63,799 nt of DNA from JBJXGE01 sp046154185 (GTDB taxonomy: Bacteria; Planctomycetota; UBA8108; UBA1146; JAJFFE01), in assembly GCA_046154185.1 (NCBI GenBank), contig JBJXGE010000069.1:1-63799 (forward strand). The letters run 5' to 3'. Of the stretch, positions 44,411-52,187 are shown piece after piece (position 1 is the stretch's first letter; every line of letters begins with the position of its first letter). Both the position numbers and the translations under genes were made by a program. The notes below the pieces were generated by a model. That model worked only from the letters and a program-made list of their open reading frames with translations. It had not been told where the DNA came from and did not search any database.

Positions 44411-45337
44411 ATGGCGAGTGGGAAATGCCGCGCGCGATGGCGTAGCGCGAGTCTTGTTGTCGCTTTGCTCTTGACTGTCAGTGCGCGAACTCAAGCGCAG
44501 CGTGCGGAGACGATCGCCGGCACCGACGTCGCAAAGAACACCGAGCGCGTCTTGAGTGATTTGACTTGGCACCGCGAGCTCGACGCCGGACTCGCGACGG
44601 CGCGCGCGCAAGCGAAGCCGATGGTGTGGATCCAGATGGTTGGCGACCTCGACAGCGGCTTGTGAAGCGCGGGTCACTCACTGCGAGCCGTGACGCTCGC
44701 AGATACAAAAGTCCTGAAGCTGCTCAAGTCGCGTTTCGTCGTCGGTTGGCGCAACATTCAGGGCGCCGAGACCTACGCCGGAAAATCCGGGGTCTACACG
44801 CCGTCGAGCGCGGCCATCGAGACCACGAATGGCGCCGGCTCGAGCAACATTCAGATTCTCGTGGTCGACGCCGAGGAGCGCGTGCTCGTGTGCTTGCCGG
44901 GCTTCTGGCATCCGCAGGACCTCGTGCGCGAACTCGAGTTTGCGCTGGAGCTCGCGGCGCTCCCGCAACGCACGGCGAGCGCAGTTGAACGCAACGATGC
45001 GTTTCTCCTCATGCACCTGAACTTCGCGGCGCTCAATAGTCCGCGCACTGCCAGCCGCGGCAAACTCCAGGATTTCGACGAGCACGTGGAACGCCGGAAG
45101 CGCGAGGACTCGCAGTTTCAGCGCGAGCACGCCGCGTCGGAACTCAAGTCCGTCGACCAAGTCGTACACGAGAAGATGGCGGAGTTGCCGTTCGTGAAGC
45201 TCCGGGATTTCGACATCGGCGCGTTCGTCGAATACGGTACGAAGTTCTACGACAAGCAGGTAACCGGTCGCGAGCGGACGAGCCCGCAGGCCGGAGCCGC
45301 TGCGCGCGGCGACGGTGTTCCGACCGGCCGGCCATAG
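44411..45337 (+). CDS. Secreted thioredoxin-fold protein with in-frame TGA at the active site, candidate selenoprotein
   Basis: One frame runs from ATG 44411 to TAG 45337 (309 codons), interrupted only by TGA at 44663-44665. The part before it has a signal peptide (SLVVALLLTVSARTQA) and the start of a thioredoxin fold (KPMVWIQMVGDLDSGL); the part after it continues the fold: SAGHSLRAVTLADTKVLKLL, then FVVGWRNIQG. Counting back 11 residues from the LADTKV helix, equivalent to LSDPEV in TlpA/DsbD-like relatives, the TGA falls on the first Cys of CxxC, giving U-S-A-G. The downstream part lacks its own ribosome site. A hairpin begins two bases after the TGA (separate entry). A nonsense mutation is the alternative; selA/selB/selC would have to exist elsewhere. 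Confidence 0.6.
44667..44700 (+). promoter_or_regulatory. SECIS-like hairpin directly after the in-frame TGA
   Basis: By hand, GCG 44667-44669 pairs with CGC 44698-44700 and GTCA 44673-44676 with TGAC 44691-44694. CTC 44677-44679 pairs with GAG 44685-44687 under a five-base loop ACTGC; bases 88-90 bulge. The loop G at 44683 is 18 bases from the TGA, within the range expected for bacterial SECIS elements. No energy was computed. Confidence 0.4.
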
Positions 45338-45368
45338 GCCGCGCGATTCGTCACGCATTCAAAGCCCT

Positions 45369-45411
45369 GCGGCCGCACCTCTCCGCGTCATGGCGCGGAG
45401 TCTGCGGCCGC
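45369..45411. terminator. Nested GC-rich hairpin, probable bidirectional terminator
   Basis: CTCCGCG (45381-45387) and CGCGGAG (45394-45400) form an inner stem with a six-base loop; GCGGCCGC at 45369 and 45404 closes an outer stem. It lies 32 bases after the stop at 45337 and just before the next gene. Confidence 0.6.
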
Positions 45412-45426
45412 TATTCTTGGCGTACT

Positions 45427-46164
45427 ATGACTGGAACCGCCTCAGATCTCGCGAGTCGAGATTTTAGCGCTTGGCGAAGCTTGCCGATAATTGAGGAGAT
45501 GTCAGACACCCCGTGCGAAATCGTTGAAGCGCCGTCGACGGAGCGACCAAGCAACCGCCCAGTTGCGCCGTCGCCGCTCCGCAAATGTCTGCGGTTCGCG
45601 CGGCTCGTGACGCGCGACTTGCCGGAGATTTTGCGCGCGCTCAAGTGGTACTACACGCACGCCGGCGTCTATGAGCCAGTGCTCATGCCGCGCGACGATG
45701 CGCGGCGCAGCGCGCGGTTCCGAGATTTCTGCGCGGCGTGCGGCGCGCCGAAGCGTGGGCTGCAGATCGGCACGCTTGCCGGCCGTCGCATCGCTCCGAA
45801 TTGGCAGATCCTCGACCTCTTCGATCCGAGCCCACTCGTCGATCTGCGATCGGACGTCTGCGCGATGCCGGAAGTGCCCGACTCGAGCTTCGACGCGATC
45901 GTCTGTAACGCCGTTCTCGAACACGTCGAAGAGCCGCAAGCCGCGATCGCCGAACTCATGCGCGTCCTCAAGCCGGGCGGCGAGATTTGGGTCGAAGTTC
46001 CATTCGCGCAGGCCTACCACCCCGAGCCGCTCGATCTCTGGCGCGTCTCCCGACCCGGACTCGAACGCTGGATGCGGGAATTCGAGCGACTCGATAGCGG
46101 CAACATGGGTTGTCCGCTGTTCTCGGGTGTTTACTTTCACGGTCGCAAACGCGGCGATATCTAA
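45427..46164 (+). CDS. Class I SAM-dependent methyltransferase (Methyltransf_11 type)
   Basis: 245 residues; the exact start is uncertain (ATG 45427 or 45499, MSDTPCEIVE). The C-terminal half has the usual late motifs of the family: ILDLFDPSPLVDLRSDVCAM, then SFDAIVCNAVLEHVEEPQAAI and MRVLKPGGEIWVEVPFAQAY. Motif I near the AdoMet site is degenerate (RGLQIGTLAGRRIAPN), as is common in members that act on sugars or polysaccharides. No partner gene indicates the substrate. Confidence 0.75.
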   Translation: MTGTASDLASRDFSAWRSLPIIEEMSDTPCEIVEAPSTERPSNRPVAPSPLRKCLRFARLVTRDLPEILRALKWYYTHAGVYEPVLMPRDDARRSARFRDFCAACGAPKRGLQIGTLAGRRIAPNWQILDLFDPSPLVDLRSDVCAMPEVPDSSFDAIVCNAVLEHVEEPQAAIAELMRVLKPGGEIWVEVPFAQAYHPEPLDLWRVSRPGLERWMREFERLDSGNMGCPLFSGVYFHGRKRGDI

Positions 46165-46199
46165 CCCAAGTTACGCATCGAAAAACGCGAGTGTGTCGG

Positions 46200-49100
46200 T
46201 CACGAAACCGTGGGCGCGACCTCGCGGGCGATTGCTGCACGCGGCAACGGCGCGCCGGGAAGCGTGACCGTGATCGCGAACTCGCCGATTTCGATGCAGT
46301 CGCCCGTCTTCAAATACGTCGCGCCGCGGACGACCGCGCCATTGACGATTGTGCCGTTGGCGGTGCCGAGATCTCGCACGAGCCACGTCGGGCCGGTTGC
46401 TGTGATCGTCGACCCGCTCTCGATGAGTGCGTGCCGGCGCGATACGCTCTCGGAGCGCAGCGTGACATCGCACTCCGCGCTGCGACCGATCACCGTCCGA
46501 TCAAGGAGCGGTGCGTCGAACTCATCGACCACCGACTGATCCTGCGAAAGCTGAACAACGCGCAAGTATCCGCTCGACTCCGCGGCGCTCGGAGCGTCAA
46601 CAGCCAACGGCTGCGGAACGACCGCGGCCGCTACTTCGGCTCGTGAACTCGTCGCCTCGTAGCGCGTACCCGTATCGACGCTTGCTTCGGAGCTACTCGT
46701 CCGCTTGGCTGACGAACTGGCGTCCTCGCTCGCGAAGCGAGTCGATTCGTCCGTGCTGCCTGACTCGCCGGCAAAAATGGTTTGGCTCTTGCGCGTGAAA
46801 CGGTGCAGGTCCAGCACTGCCGCATCGCCGCCCGCGCGGTTGATCGCATCGAGCAATTCCTGCATGCTCTGAAATCGCTCCGCCGCAAACGGGGCCATCG
46901 CCTTCGCGACCAACTCGTCGACTTCGTCCGGCACCTCGACATGATCGCGAAGCCGGGGCACGCTCCCGCCGATCGCCTGCGTCGCCGTACGCTGGAGATC
47001 ACTCGCGCCGCTCGGATAGGGAAGGCGCCCGACCAGACACTCGAACAGAACAATGCCGAGCGCGTACACATCGCAGCGCGCGTCGAGCGTCTTGCCGAGA
47101 ATCTGTTCAGGAGCAAAGTAGCCAGGGCTGCCGACGATCGAACCATCGGTCTGGATCGACTCGGCCAAGCTCGCCGCCTCCGCGATATCGAGGTAGTCGA
47201 ACACCGCCACGCGTCCCGCTGGAGTGACTAGGATGTTGTGCGACTTCACATCGAGGCGAATCAATCCGCGCGCGTGGAGAAACGCGTAGCCGGCGGCCGC
47301 GAGGCGCGCGACGCCGAGTGCTGTTGCGAGATCGAGCGGTCCGCTGCGCAGCGCATCGCGCAAAGTCAGCGACGGCGCGACGAACTCCGTCACGTGAAAG
47401 AGTTCGCCTCCCGGCGTTTCGCCGAGTTCAAACACACGCGCGATGTTCGGATGCTCGGCGCCTCTGAGTCGCTCAAAGAGCTCGACGCTGCGCCGAAACC
47501 GCGCACGCGCCTCGGGCAGCAGCGCGAGGTCACTCCTGAGTATTTTTACGGCCACTTCTCGATTCGAACGAGAGTCCACCGCCATGTAGACCTTGCCGAA
47601 TCCGCCGCTACCGATCACCCGCTCGAATTCGTAGTTTGCAATCCTGGGAAGCGCAGCGTGCGGCGGAGTGGGGAAAAGCGACGCGTCGTCGCGAAGCACG
47701 ACGTCGCCGCCACCGAGCTGCACCAGCCGCTCCGGTGCAAGTTGGTAGCGACTCTCCGGCACGCCGCTGACTTCGGCGTGGATGGCGCCCGTCTCATCCT
47801 TCGCCTTGCTGAGATAGCGCTCGCGTTCGAGCAACGCAATCAAGGCGCGCACCGCGGGACCGGCCAAGCGATCGACAAACGCGATTTTCCGGCTCATGCG
47901 GCGCGTTGCGGCTATCGCCTCGGTCGCGGTGAAGCTCCCGTCACCCTGCTGGAGAATCCAATCGACGAGATAATAGAGACCAAGCCGCGCGTGATCGCGC
48001 GCCGCAACGAGTGAGTAGTCGTCGCGCGACCGCAGCAGCTCGTCGCGCTTGGCGCGCAGTAGCCGCTCGAGATCTGCGAAAAAGCGCATGCGTCGGTAAT
48101 CGCGTTGGTGAAATTCAACGATGCACCGCGCGCCATTCCAGCGCACGAAACTGTGAAAAAGCCGCAGGGCGCGCCGTGGAATGCCGCGGCCATGAAAAGC
48201 GACGAAGTCCTGAAAGTCCTCATAGACGATGGTGTGGTCGAGGCCATGCGGCAGCCGCCATCCGTTCGGCGCGGCTGCGACCGCGCCGCCTTCGACTGCC
48301 GCGGAACCGGCGCTCGCTTTCAGAACATGCTCCTCCACGAGCGCACGGGCGTCATCCCACAGTACTGTGAGGTAGCGGTTATATGTGAACACGCTCTCGT
48401 AGATGCTGTCGCCCGCTTCGACGTCGAGTGCGAGGCGATCTTCGAGATCCTTGCCCGCGACGAAAATAAAACAGATGCCGGACGTGGTGAGGAGGTTCTT
48501 GAGCGCCGAGATCAACTCGTCGACTGGAGTCGACCCGTGCGCATCGGCCGCGACTTGCAGCTTATCGAGCTCGTCGAACACGAGAACGATCTTGAGCTGC
48601 GTCAGCGGCTCGGGCCGCCGCCAAAAGCGCAATCGCTCGCCGCGCGAGCGTCGGCGCCGGAAGGGGACACAAAGGCCCTGCGCGATGCGAATCAGATCCC
48701 GCTCCGCCGCATGCTCGTCGTAGGCGAGGTACTGAAGCTCGAGCTGTTGAGAACGGTTCCGCCGCGCCGAGAGTCCAAGCGTGAGTCCAAGCAACGAGGA
48801 TCCGTCGAGAGAAAGTCCCGACTCCCTTCCCTCACTTTGGGTGCGGGCGATTTGCAGGCTCGTACGCTGCCAGGCGAGCGCGAGCGCTTCGCGCAGGGGC
48901 GCGGGTAGCCGCTCGAGGAGACCGGTCTCGTCGAGACGCTGATGGAGCCCATGAATCACGTGGTACATGAGACCCATCGGGTTGACAGCGCGAGCGAGCG
49001 AGAGATGCACGTCGACGAGCGCCACTTCCGCTTTTTGCGCGGCGTTCGCGGCGCGCCGCTTGAGGTCACGGCGCAACTCATGGATCACTTGATTCACGAA

Positions 49101-49433
49101 CGATGTCTTGCCGACGCCACGGTAGCCCGTGATCAAGAACGACCCGCCGCGCGATCGCGAGAGCCGAAGCAGCAGTTCATCGATCTCGAGGCGGCGTCCG
49201 ATGAACTGAGATCGAAGCTCCTGGGGTGTCGAGCCGACGATTTGCGGAGCGTGCTCGCGCCGACCGACCGCTTCGTGCTGGAAGACGAAGTTCTCGGCGA
49301 GCGGAATATGGATTGTGGCGCCAGCGGCGTCACTGCGCGGTGCTGGCGGCCTTCCTCGCTTGGTCAATTTCTCGTGGTTCAGAGCTCCCCCGCTTCGTGA
49401 AAAACGGTGCGACCGCGGTTCGGATCCGCGCAA
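46200..49433 (-). CDS. STAND-type ATPase / Ser-Thr protein kinase / FHA fusion
   Basis: 1077 residues. The N-terminal P-loop NTPase has Walker A GYRGVGKTS (103-111) and Walker B VLVFDELDKL (about 283-292), like AAA_16/STAND ATPases. Residues about 601-865 are a protein kinase: glycine loop GSGGFGKVYMAVD, lysine in VAVKIL (K630), catalytic loop LIRLDVKSHNIL (D728, N733), and FAPEQ as the APE motif. The DFG motif reads VFDYLDIA, keeping the Asp but altering the rest. Residues about 980-1060 are an FHA domain: TVIGRSAECDVTL, ESVSRRHALI, DLGTANGTIVNG. Sensing by the ATPase part, phosphorylation and phospho-binding are thus in one cytoplasmic protein. The true start could be internal. Confidence 0.85.
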   Translation of the reverse strand: MRGSEPRSHRFSRSGGALNHEKLTKRGRPPAPRSDAAGATIHIPLAENFVFQHEAVGRREHAPQIVGSTPQELRSQFIGRRLEIDELLLRLSRSRGGSFLITGYRGVGKTSFVNQVIHELRRDLKRRAANAAQKAEVALVDVHLSLARAVNPMGLMYHVIHGLHQRLDETGLLERLPAPLREALALAWQRTSLQIARTQSEGRESGLSLDGSSLLGLTLGLSARRNRSQQLELQYLAYDEHAAERDLIRIAQGLCVPFRRRRSRGERLRFWRRPEPLTQLKIVLVFDELDKLQVAADAHGSTPVDELISALKNLLTTSGICFIFVAGKDLEDRLALDVEAGDSIYESVFTYNRYLTVLWDDARALVEEHVLKASAGSAAVEGGAVAAAPNGWRLPHGLDHTIVYEDFQDFVAFHGRGIPRRALRLFHSFVRWNGARCIVEFHQRDYRRMRFFADLERLLRAKRDELLRSRDDYSLVAARDHARLGLYYLVDWILQQGDGSFTATEAIAATRRMSRKIAFVDRLAGPAVRALIALLERERYLSKAKDETGAIHAEVSGVPESRYQLAPERLVQLGGGDVVLRDDASLFPTPPHAALPRIANYEFERVIGSGGFGKVYMAVDSRSNREVAVKILRSDLALLPEARARFRRSVELFERLRGAEHPNIARVFELGETPGGELFHVTEFVAPSLTLRDALRSGPLDLATALGVARLAAAGYAFLHARGLIRLDVKSHNILVTPAGRVAVFDYLDIAEAASLAESIQTDGSIVGSPGYFAPEQILGKTLDARCDVYALGIVLFECLVGRLPYPSGASDLQRTATQAIGGSVPRLRDHVEVPDEVDELVAKAMAPFAAERFQSMQELLDAINRAGGDAAVLDLHRFTRKSQTIFAGESGSTDESTRFASEDASSSAKRTSSSEASVDTGTRYEATSSRAEVAAAVVPQPLAVDAPSAAESSGYLRVVQLSQDQSVVDEFDAPLLDRTVIGRSAECDVTLRSESVSRRHALIESGSTITATGPTWLVRDLGTANGTIVNGAVVRGATYLKTGDCIEIGEFAITVTLPGAPLPRAAIAREVAPTVS

Positions 49434-49569
49434 CGAATCGAAGTCTCGACAAAGCCAAGGGCAGCGTCAAGGCGTGGGTTCGCGGTGCGCGATTCGGACG
49501 CGGATCGATGCCGCGGATCCACCTCCGGGACCGCAGAGAGGCGCGGCAACCCAAAGTTTCGCCGACAAG

Positions 49570-50061
49570 ATGTTACGCTTGTTCATGGAACATCCACATG
49601 CGGCGAGCGGATCAAGCGGCGTCAACCTCACGCAATTATTCAAAGATCTCGAGAAGGCGGCGGCCGACTTGGCGGCGAGTCGAGGTGAACACTCGGCTGG
49701 ACTTTGGGCGGCGTCGGACTACTTCTCGTCATTGAAGGGTTGCCTCATACCTTTCGTCGATACGGTGGCGCTGAGCGATGGCGTCTCGAAACTCGCGATG
49801 CAAGCCGTGACCGGCACCAAGTGCGTGAGCGGCTTCGCGCTCATGCTCGTTTCGCCCGCCGGCAGCATTCCCGCCTACAAGGCGCCGGCCGAGCTCGTCA
49901 CCGCGGCCGTCAAACGCCTGCCGGATTTTCTCACGGCCTATCTCAAACTCTTGGCGGGTAGCGTCGGCGGCCGAGTGTCGCTCGCGTTGGCGCGCCAAAT
50001 CGTGCAGACCGCCGCGGATCTCAACGCCACGCCAGTCCCCGCCGACGCCGCCGCCACGTAA
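49570..50061 (+). CDS. Hypothetical protein
   Basis: 163 residues from ATG 49570 (MLRLFMEHPH); ATG 49585 is possible. The sequence is helical and soluble-looking: VNLTQLFKDLEKAAADLAAS, GLWAASDYFSSLKGCLIPF, KLAMQAVTGTKCVSGFALML, LPDFLTAYLKLLAG. It has two Cys and no known motif. Reading frame quality is good compared with shadows on the other strand. It precedes the oxoamine synthase gene by about 90 bases. Confidence 0.5.
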   Translation: MLRLFMEHPHAASGSSGVNLTQLFKDLEKAAADLAASRGEHSAGLWAASDYFSSLKGCLIPFVDTVALSDGVSKLAMQAVTGTKCVSGFALMLVSPAGSIPAYKAPAELVTAAVKRLPDFLTAYLKLLAGSVGGRVSLALARQIVQTAADLNATPVPADAAAT

Positions 50062-50155
50062 CGGAGCGCGCGAGCCGGTCGGGAAAAATCCAGCTCTTCA
50101 TCCAGCGCGGCGCGCGCGATCTGGATATAGATGCGCGCGGATCACGGAGGTGGCA

Positions 50156-51256
50156 ATGCCCCACATGCGCATCGCCGCGCGTCGCGGCACAAGCGTCTCG
50201 ATCGACGGCGAAACGCTGCTTGGTTTCGCTGGCTGCGACTATCTCGGCTTGAGCCAACATCCCGAAGTGATCGCTCGCTTCACGTCGGCGCTCGCGACTT
50301 GGGGAGTGAGCAGCTCGGCGGCGCGCGCAACTTCCGGCAACACGCTCGCGCACGAACACCTCGAGACTCAGCTCGCCGCTTTCTTGGGTTACGACTCAGT
50401 CGCGCTCCTACCCGAGGGTTTCCTCGCGAATTGCGCCCTCATCGAATCCTTGCGCGGCGATCACGACATCGCGCTCGTCGATGCCGCGGCGCATCCGAGT
50501 TTGTTCGCGGCGATTCGCATGAGCTCGATGCCCTGCGACACGTTTGCCCACGCACAGCTCGCCGTGCTCGCCACAAAACTCGAGGAACACGCACGGCGCC
50601 GACCGCTCGTCGTGACCGATGGTGTCTTTCCGGGGAATGGCGCGGTCGCCGATGTTCGCGCGCTCTTGGCGCGCTTGCCTCGCGACGCCCGCTTGCTGGT
50701 GGATGATTGCCACGGCGTCGGCATACTCGGCGCACGCGGCGCTGGCACGATCGAGCATCATGGCGTCGGTGGTGACGCGCGACTCGTTCTCACCGGAACT
50801 TTGAGCAAAGCGCTTGGGTGCTATGGCGGTTTCGTGGCGGCCCCGGCCGCGTTGATCGAAAGACTGCGCGCGGTCTCGACGTGCTATCTCACGACCACGC
50901 CGTTACCGCCGGCCGTGTGCGAAGCTGCGGACACGGCGCTTTCAATACTTCGACGCCATGAACTTCAGCGAGAACGCGAACCGCTTCGCGCGACGCTCGC
51001 GCGAAACGTCGCCGCGGTGCGCGAGTTGTTCGGAAAATTAAGCCTGCCGCTCAGTCGCGCGGCGCTGCCGTTCTTTGCGATCACGCCGCCGAGCGTCGCC
51101 GATACAACAGCGCTCGCCGCGCGACTTCGACACCGGGGGGTTTTCGTGCCAGTCGTCGAATACCCGGGCGGTCCGCAACCGATCTACTTGCGACTGACGG
51201 TAACGGCACTCCACACGCTGGAGGAGATCGAGCGCCTAGCGGAGGCATTGAGCTGA
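50156..51256 (+). CDS. BioF/KBL-like alpha-oxoamine synthase (PLP-dependent)
   Basis: 366 residues from ATG 50156, which has GGAGG five bases upstream (GTG at 50150 overlaps that site). The fold-type I family signature is clear: LGFAGCDYLGLSQHPEV, GNTLAHEHLETQLAAFLGYD, VDDCHGVGILGARGAGTIEHH with the D-x-H that holds PLP, and the PLP lysine in TGTLSKALGCYGGF. Members condense an amino acid with an acyl-CoA, as in 8-amino-7-oxononanoate synthase (biotin) or 2-amino-3-ketobutyrate ligase. No biotin gene is nearby, so the specific reaction is open. The length is slightly short for BioF (about 385). Confidence 0.85.
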   Translation: MPHMRIAARRGTSVSIDGETLLGFAGCDYLGLSQHPEVIARFTSALATWGVSSSAARATSGNTLAHEHLETQLAAFLGYDSVALLPEGFLANCALIESLRGDHDIALVDAAAHPSLFAAIRMSSMPCDTFAHAQLAVLATKLEEHARRRPLVVTDGVFPGNGAVADVRALLARLPRDARLLVDDCHGVGILGARGAGTIEHHGVGGDARLVLTGTLSKALGCYGGFVAAPAALIERLRAVSTCYLTTTPLPPAVCEAADTALSILRRHELQREREPLRATLARNVAAVRELFGKLSLPLSRAALPFFAITPPSVADTTALAARLRHRGVFVPVVEYPGGPQPIYLRLTVTALHTLEEIERLAEALS

Positions 51257-51272
51257 GCGAGTGCGGTTCGCT

Positions 51273-51887
51273 TCAGCGCGATTTCTTTACGGCAGTCTTC
51301 TTCGCGGACGTCACCTTCGCGGCCGTCACCTTCGCGGAACGGGGGCGCGCCGAAGTCGACGCTTTCGAAGTTGGCGCCTTCGACGCGACGGCCTTCGATG
51401 CCCCGCGCTTCGATCCCGCGCTCTTCGCGGACATCGATTTTGCGGACGAGGCTTTCGCGGTAGCCGCCTTTGACAAGACTGCCTTCGTCAAAACAGCCTT
51501 CGGCTTCGCCGCCTCCGGCGTCGCATTCTTCGCGACGACTTTTTCGACCGCGGGCGGCTTCGCCTTCGGCGCAATCAAACGATAACTCTCGTGGATCAGT
51601 GGTCGCACTTCCTCCCAATTCGTCAGGACGCCGACCTCCATCGAAATCCAACCCTTGTAGCCGACGGCTTGCTCGCGCGAGAATCGCACGTCGAGCAAGA
51701 TCGTCTCCGCGTGCGCCGACTCGAGCTTGAAACCGATCGCGGTCTTGCCGTTCTCATTGCTATAGCCGGCAAAAATCTTGTCGCCGACGCGGAAATGGGG
51801 TTTGCCCCACGTCATCGTTTCTTTCGTCTCCGGCAACGCCAAGCAGATTTGCCGAATCTTGCTGAGCAACGGATCAGACTTTGCCAT
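51273..51887 (-). CDS. MmcQ/YjbR family protein with Lys/Ala-rich histone-like tail
   Basis: 204 residues. Residues 1-110 are the YjbR-like double-wing DNA-binding fold: SKIRQICLALPETKETMTWG, KPHFRVGDKIFAGYSNENGK and QAVGYKGWISMEVGVLTNWE. From about residue 112 the sequence becomes a low-complexity Lys/Ala/Ser tail (KAVLTKAVLSKAATAKASSA and similar) ending in KKTAVKKSR, like the tails of bacterial histone H1-like proteins. The tail should bind DNA or RNA nonspecifically. It is convergent with the oxoamine synthase gene. Function unknown. Confidence 0.85.
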   Translation of the reverse strand: MAKSDPLLSKIRQICLALPETKETMTWGKPHFRVGDKIFAGYSNENGKTAIGFKLESAHAETILLDVRFSREQAVGYKGWISMEVGVLTNWEEVRPLIHESYRLIAPKAKPPAVEKVVAKNATPEAAKPKAVLTKAVLSKAATAKASSAKSMSAKSAGSKRGASKAVASKAPTSKASTSARPRSAKVTAAKVTSAKKTAVKKSR

Positions 51888-52187
51888 GATGACTGTTTCT
51901 CTCTATGGTCTGTGCGAACGGAGCGATTCCAACGGACGAACTTCGATCTGCATGCGGTTCGCAACGAATGGCGAGAGCGTCAGATCTGCGCCTAAAAACA
52001 AGGATCGAAAGCTCGTCGGAATGAAACCTACACCCCCGATAGCGATCCCCGAGCTCATTCAGGACATTCCTCCCACGAGGAGCTGAAACGCGCGCCGTCG
52101 ACGCGGCGGTCCGAACCGGAGCCGTCCCAGCCGGCGCGATGGACGCAACAGTGTAACCGCTATCGAAACGGTTCGGAAAGGTGACGA
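51888..52187. other. Intergenic region between divergent genes
   Basis: About 300 bases. No gene or repeat recognised. Confidence 0.35.

Noticed and set aside
44690..45337. Separate gene starting at GTG 44690
   Set aside because: No ribosome site, it starts in the middle of a thioredoxin fold, and it is exactly in frame with the upstream part across one TGA; kept as one gene.
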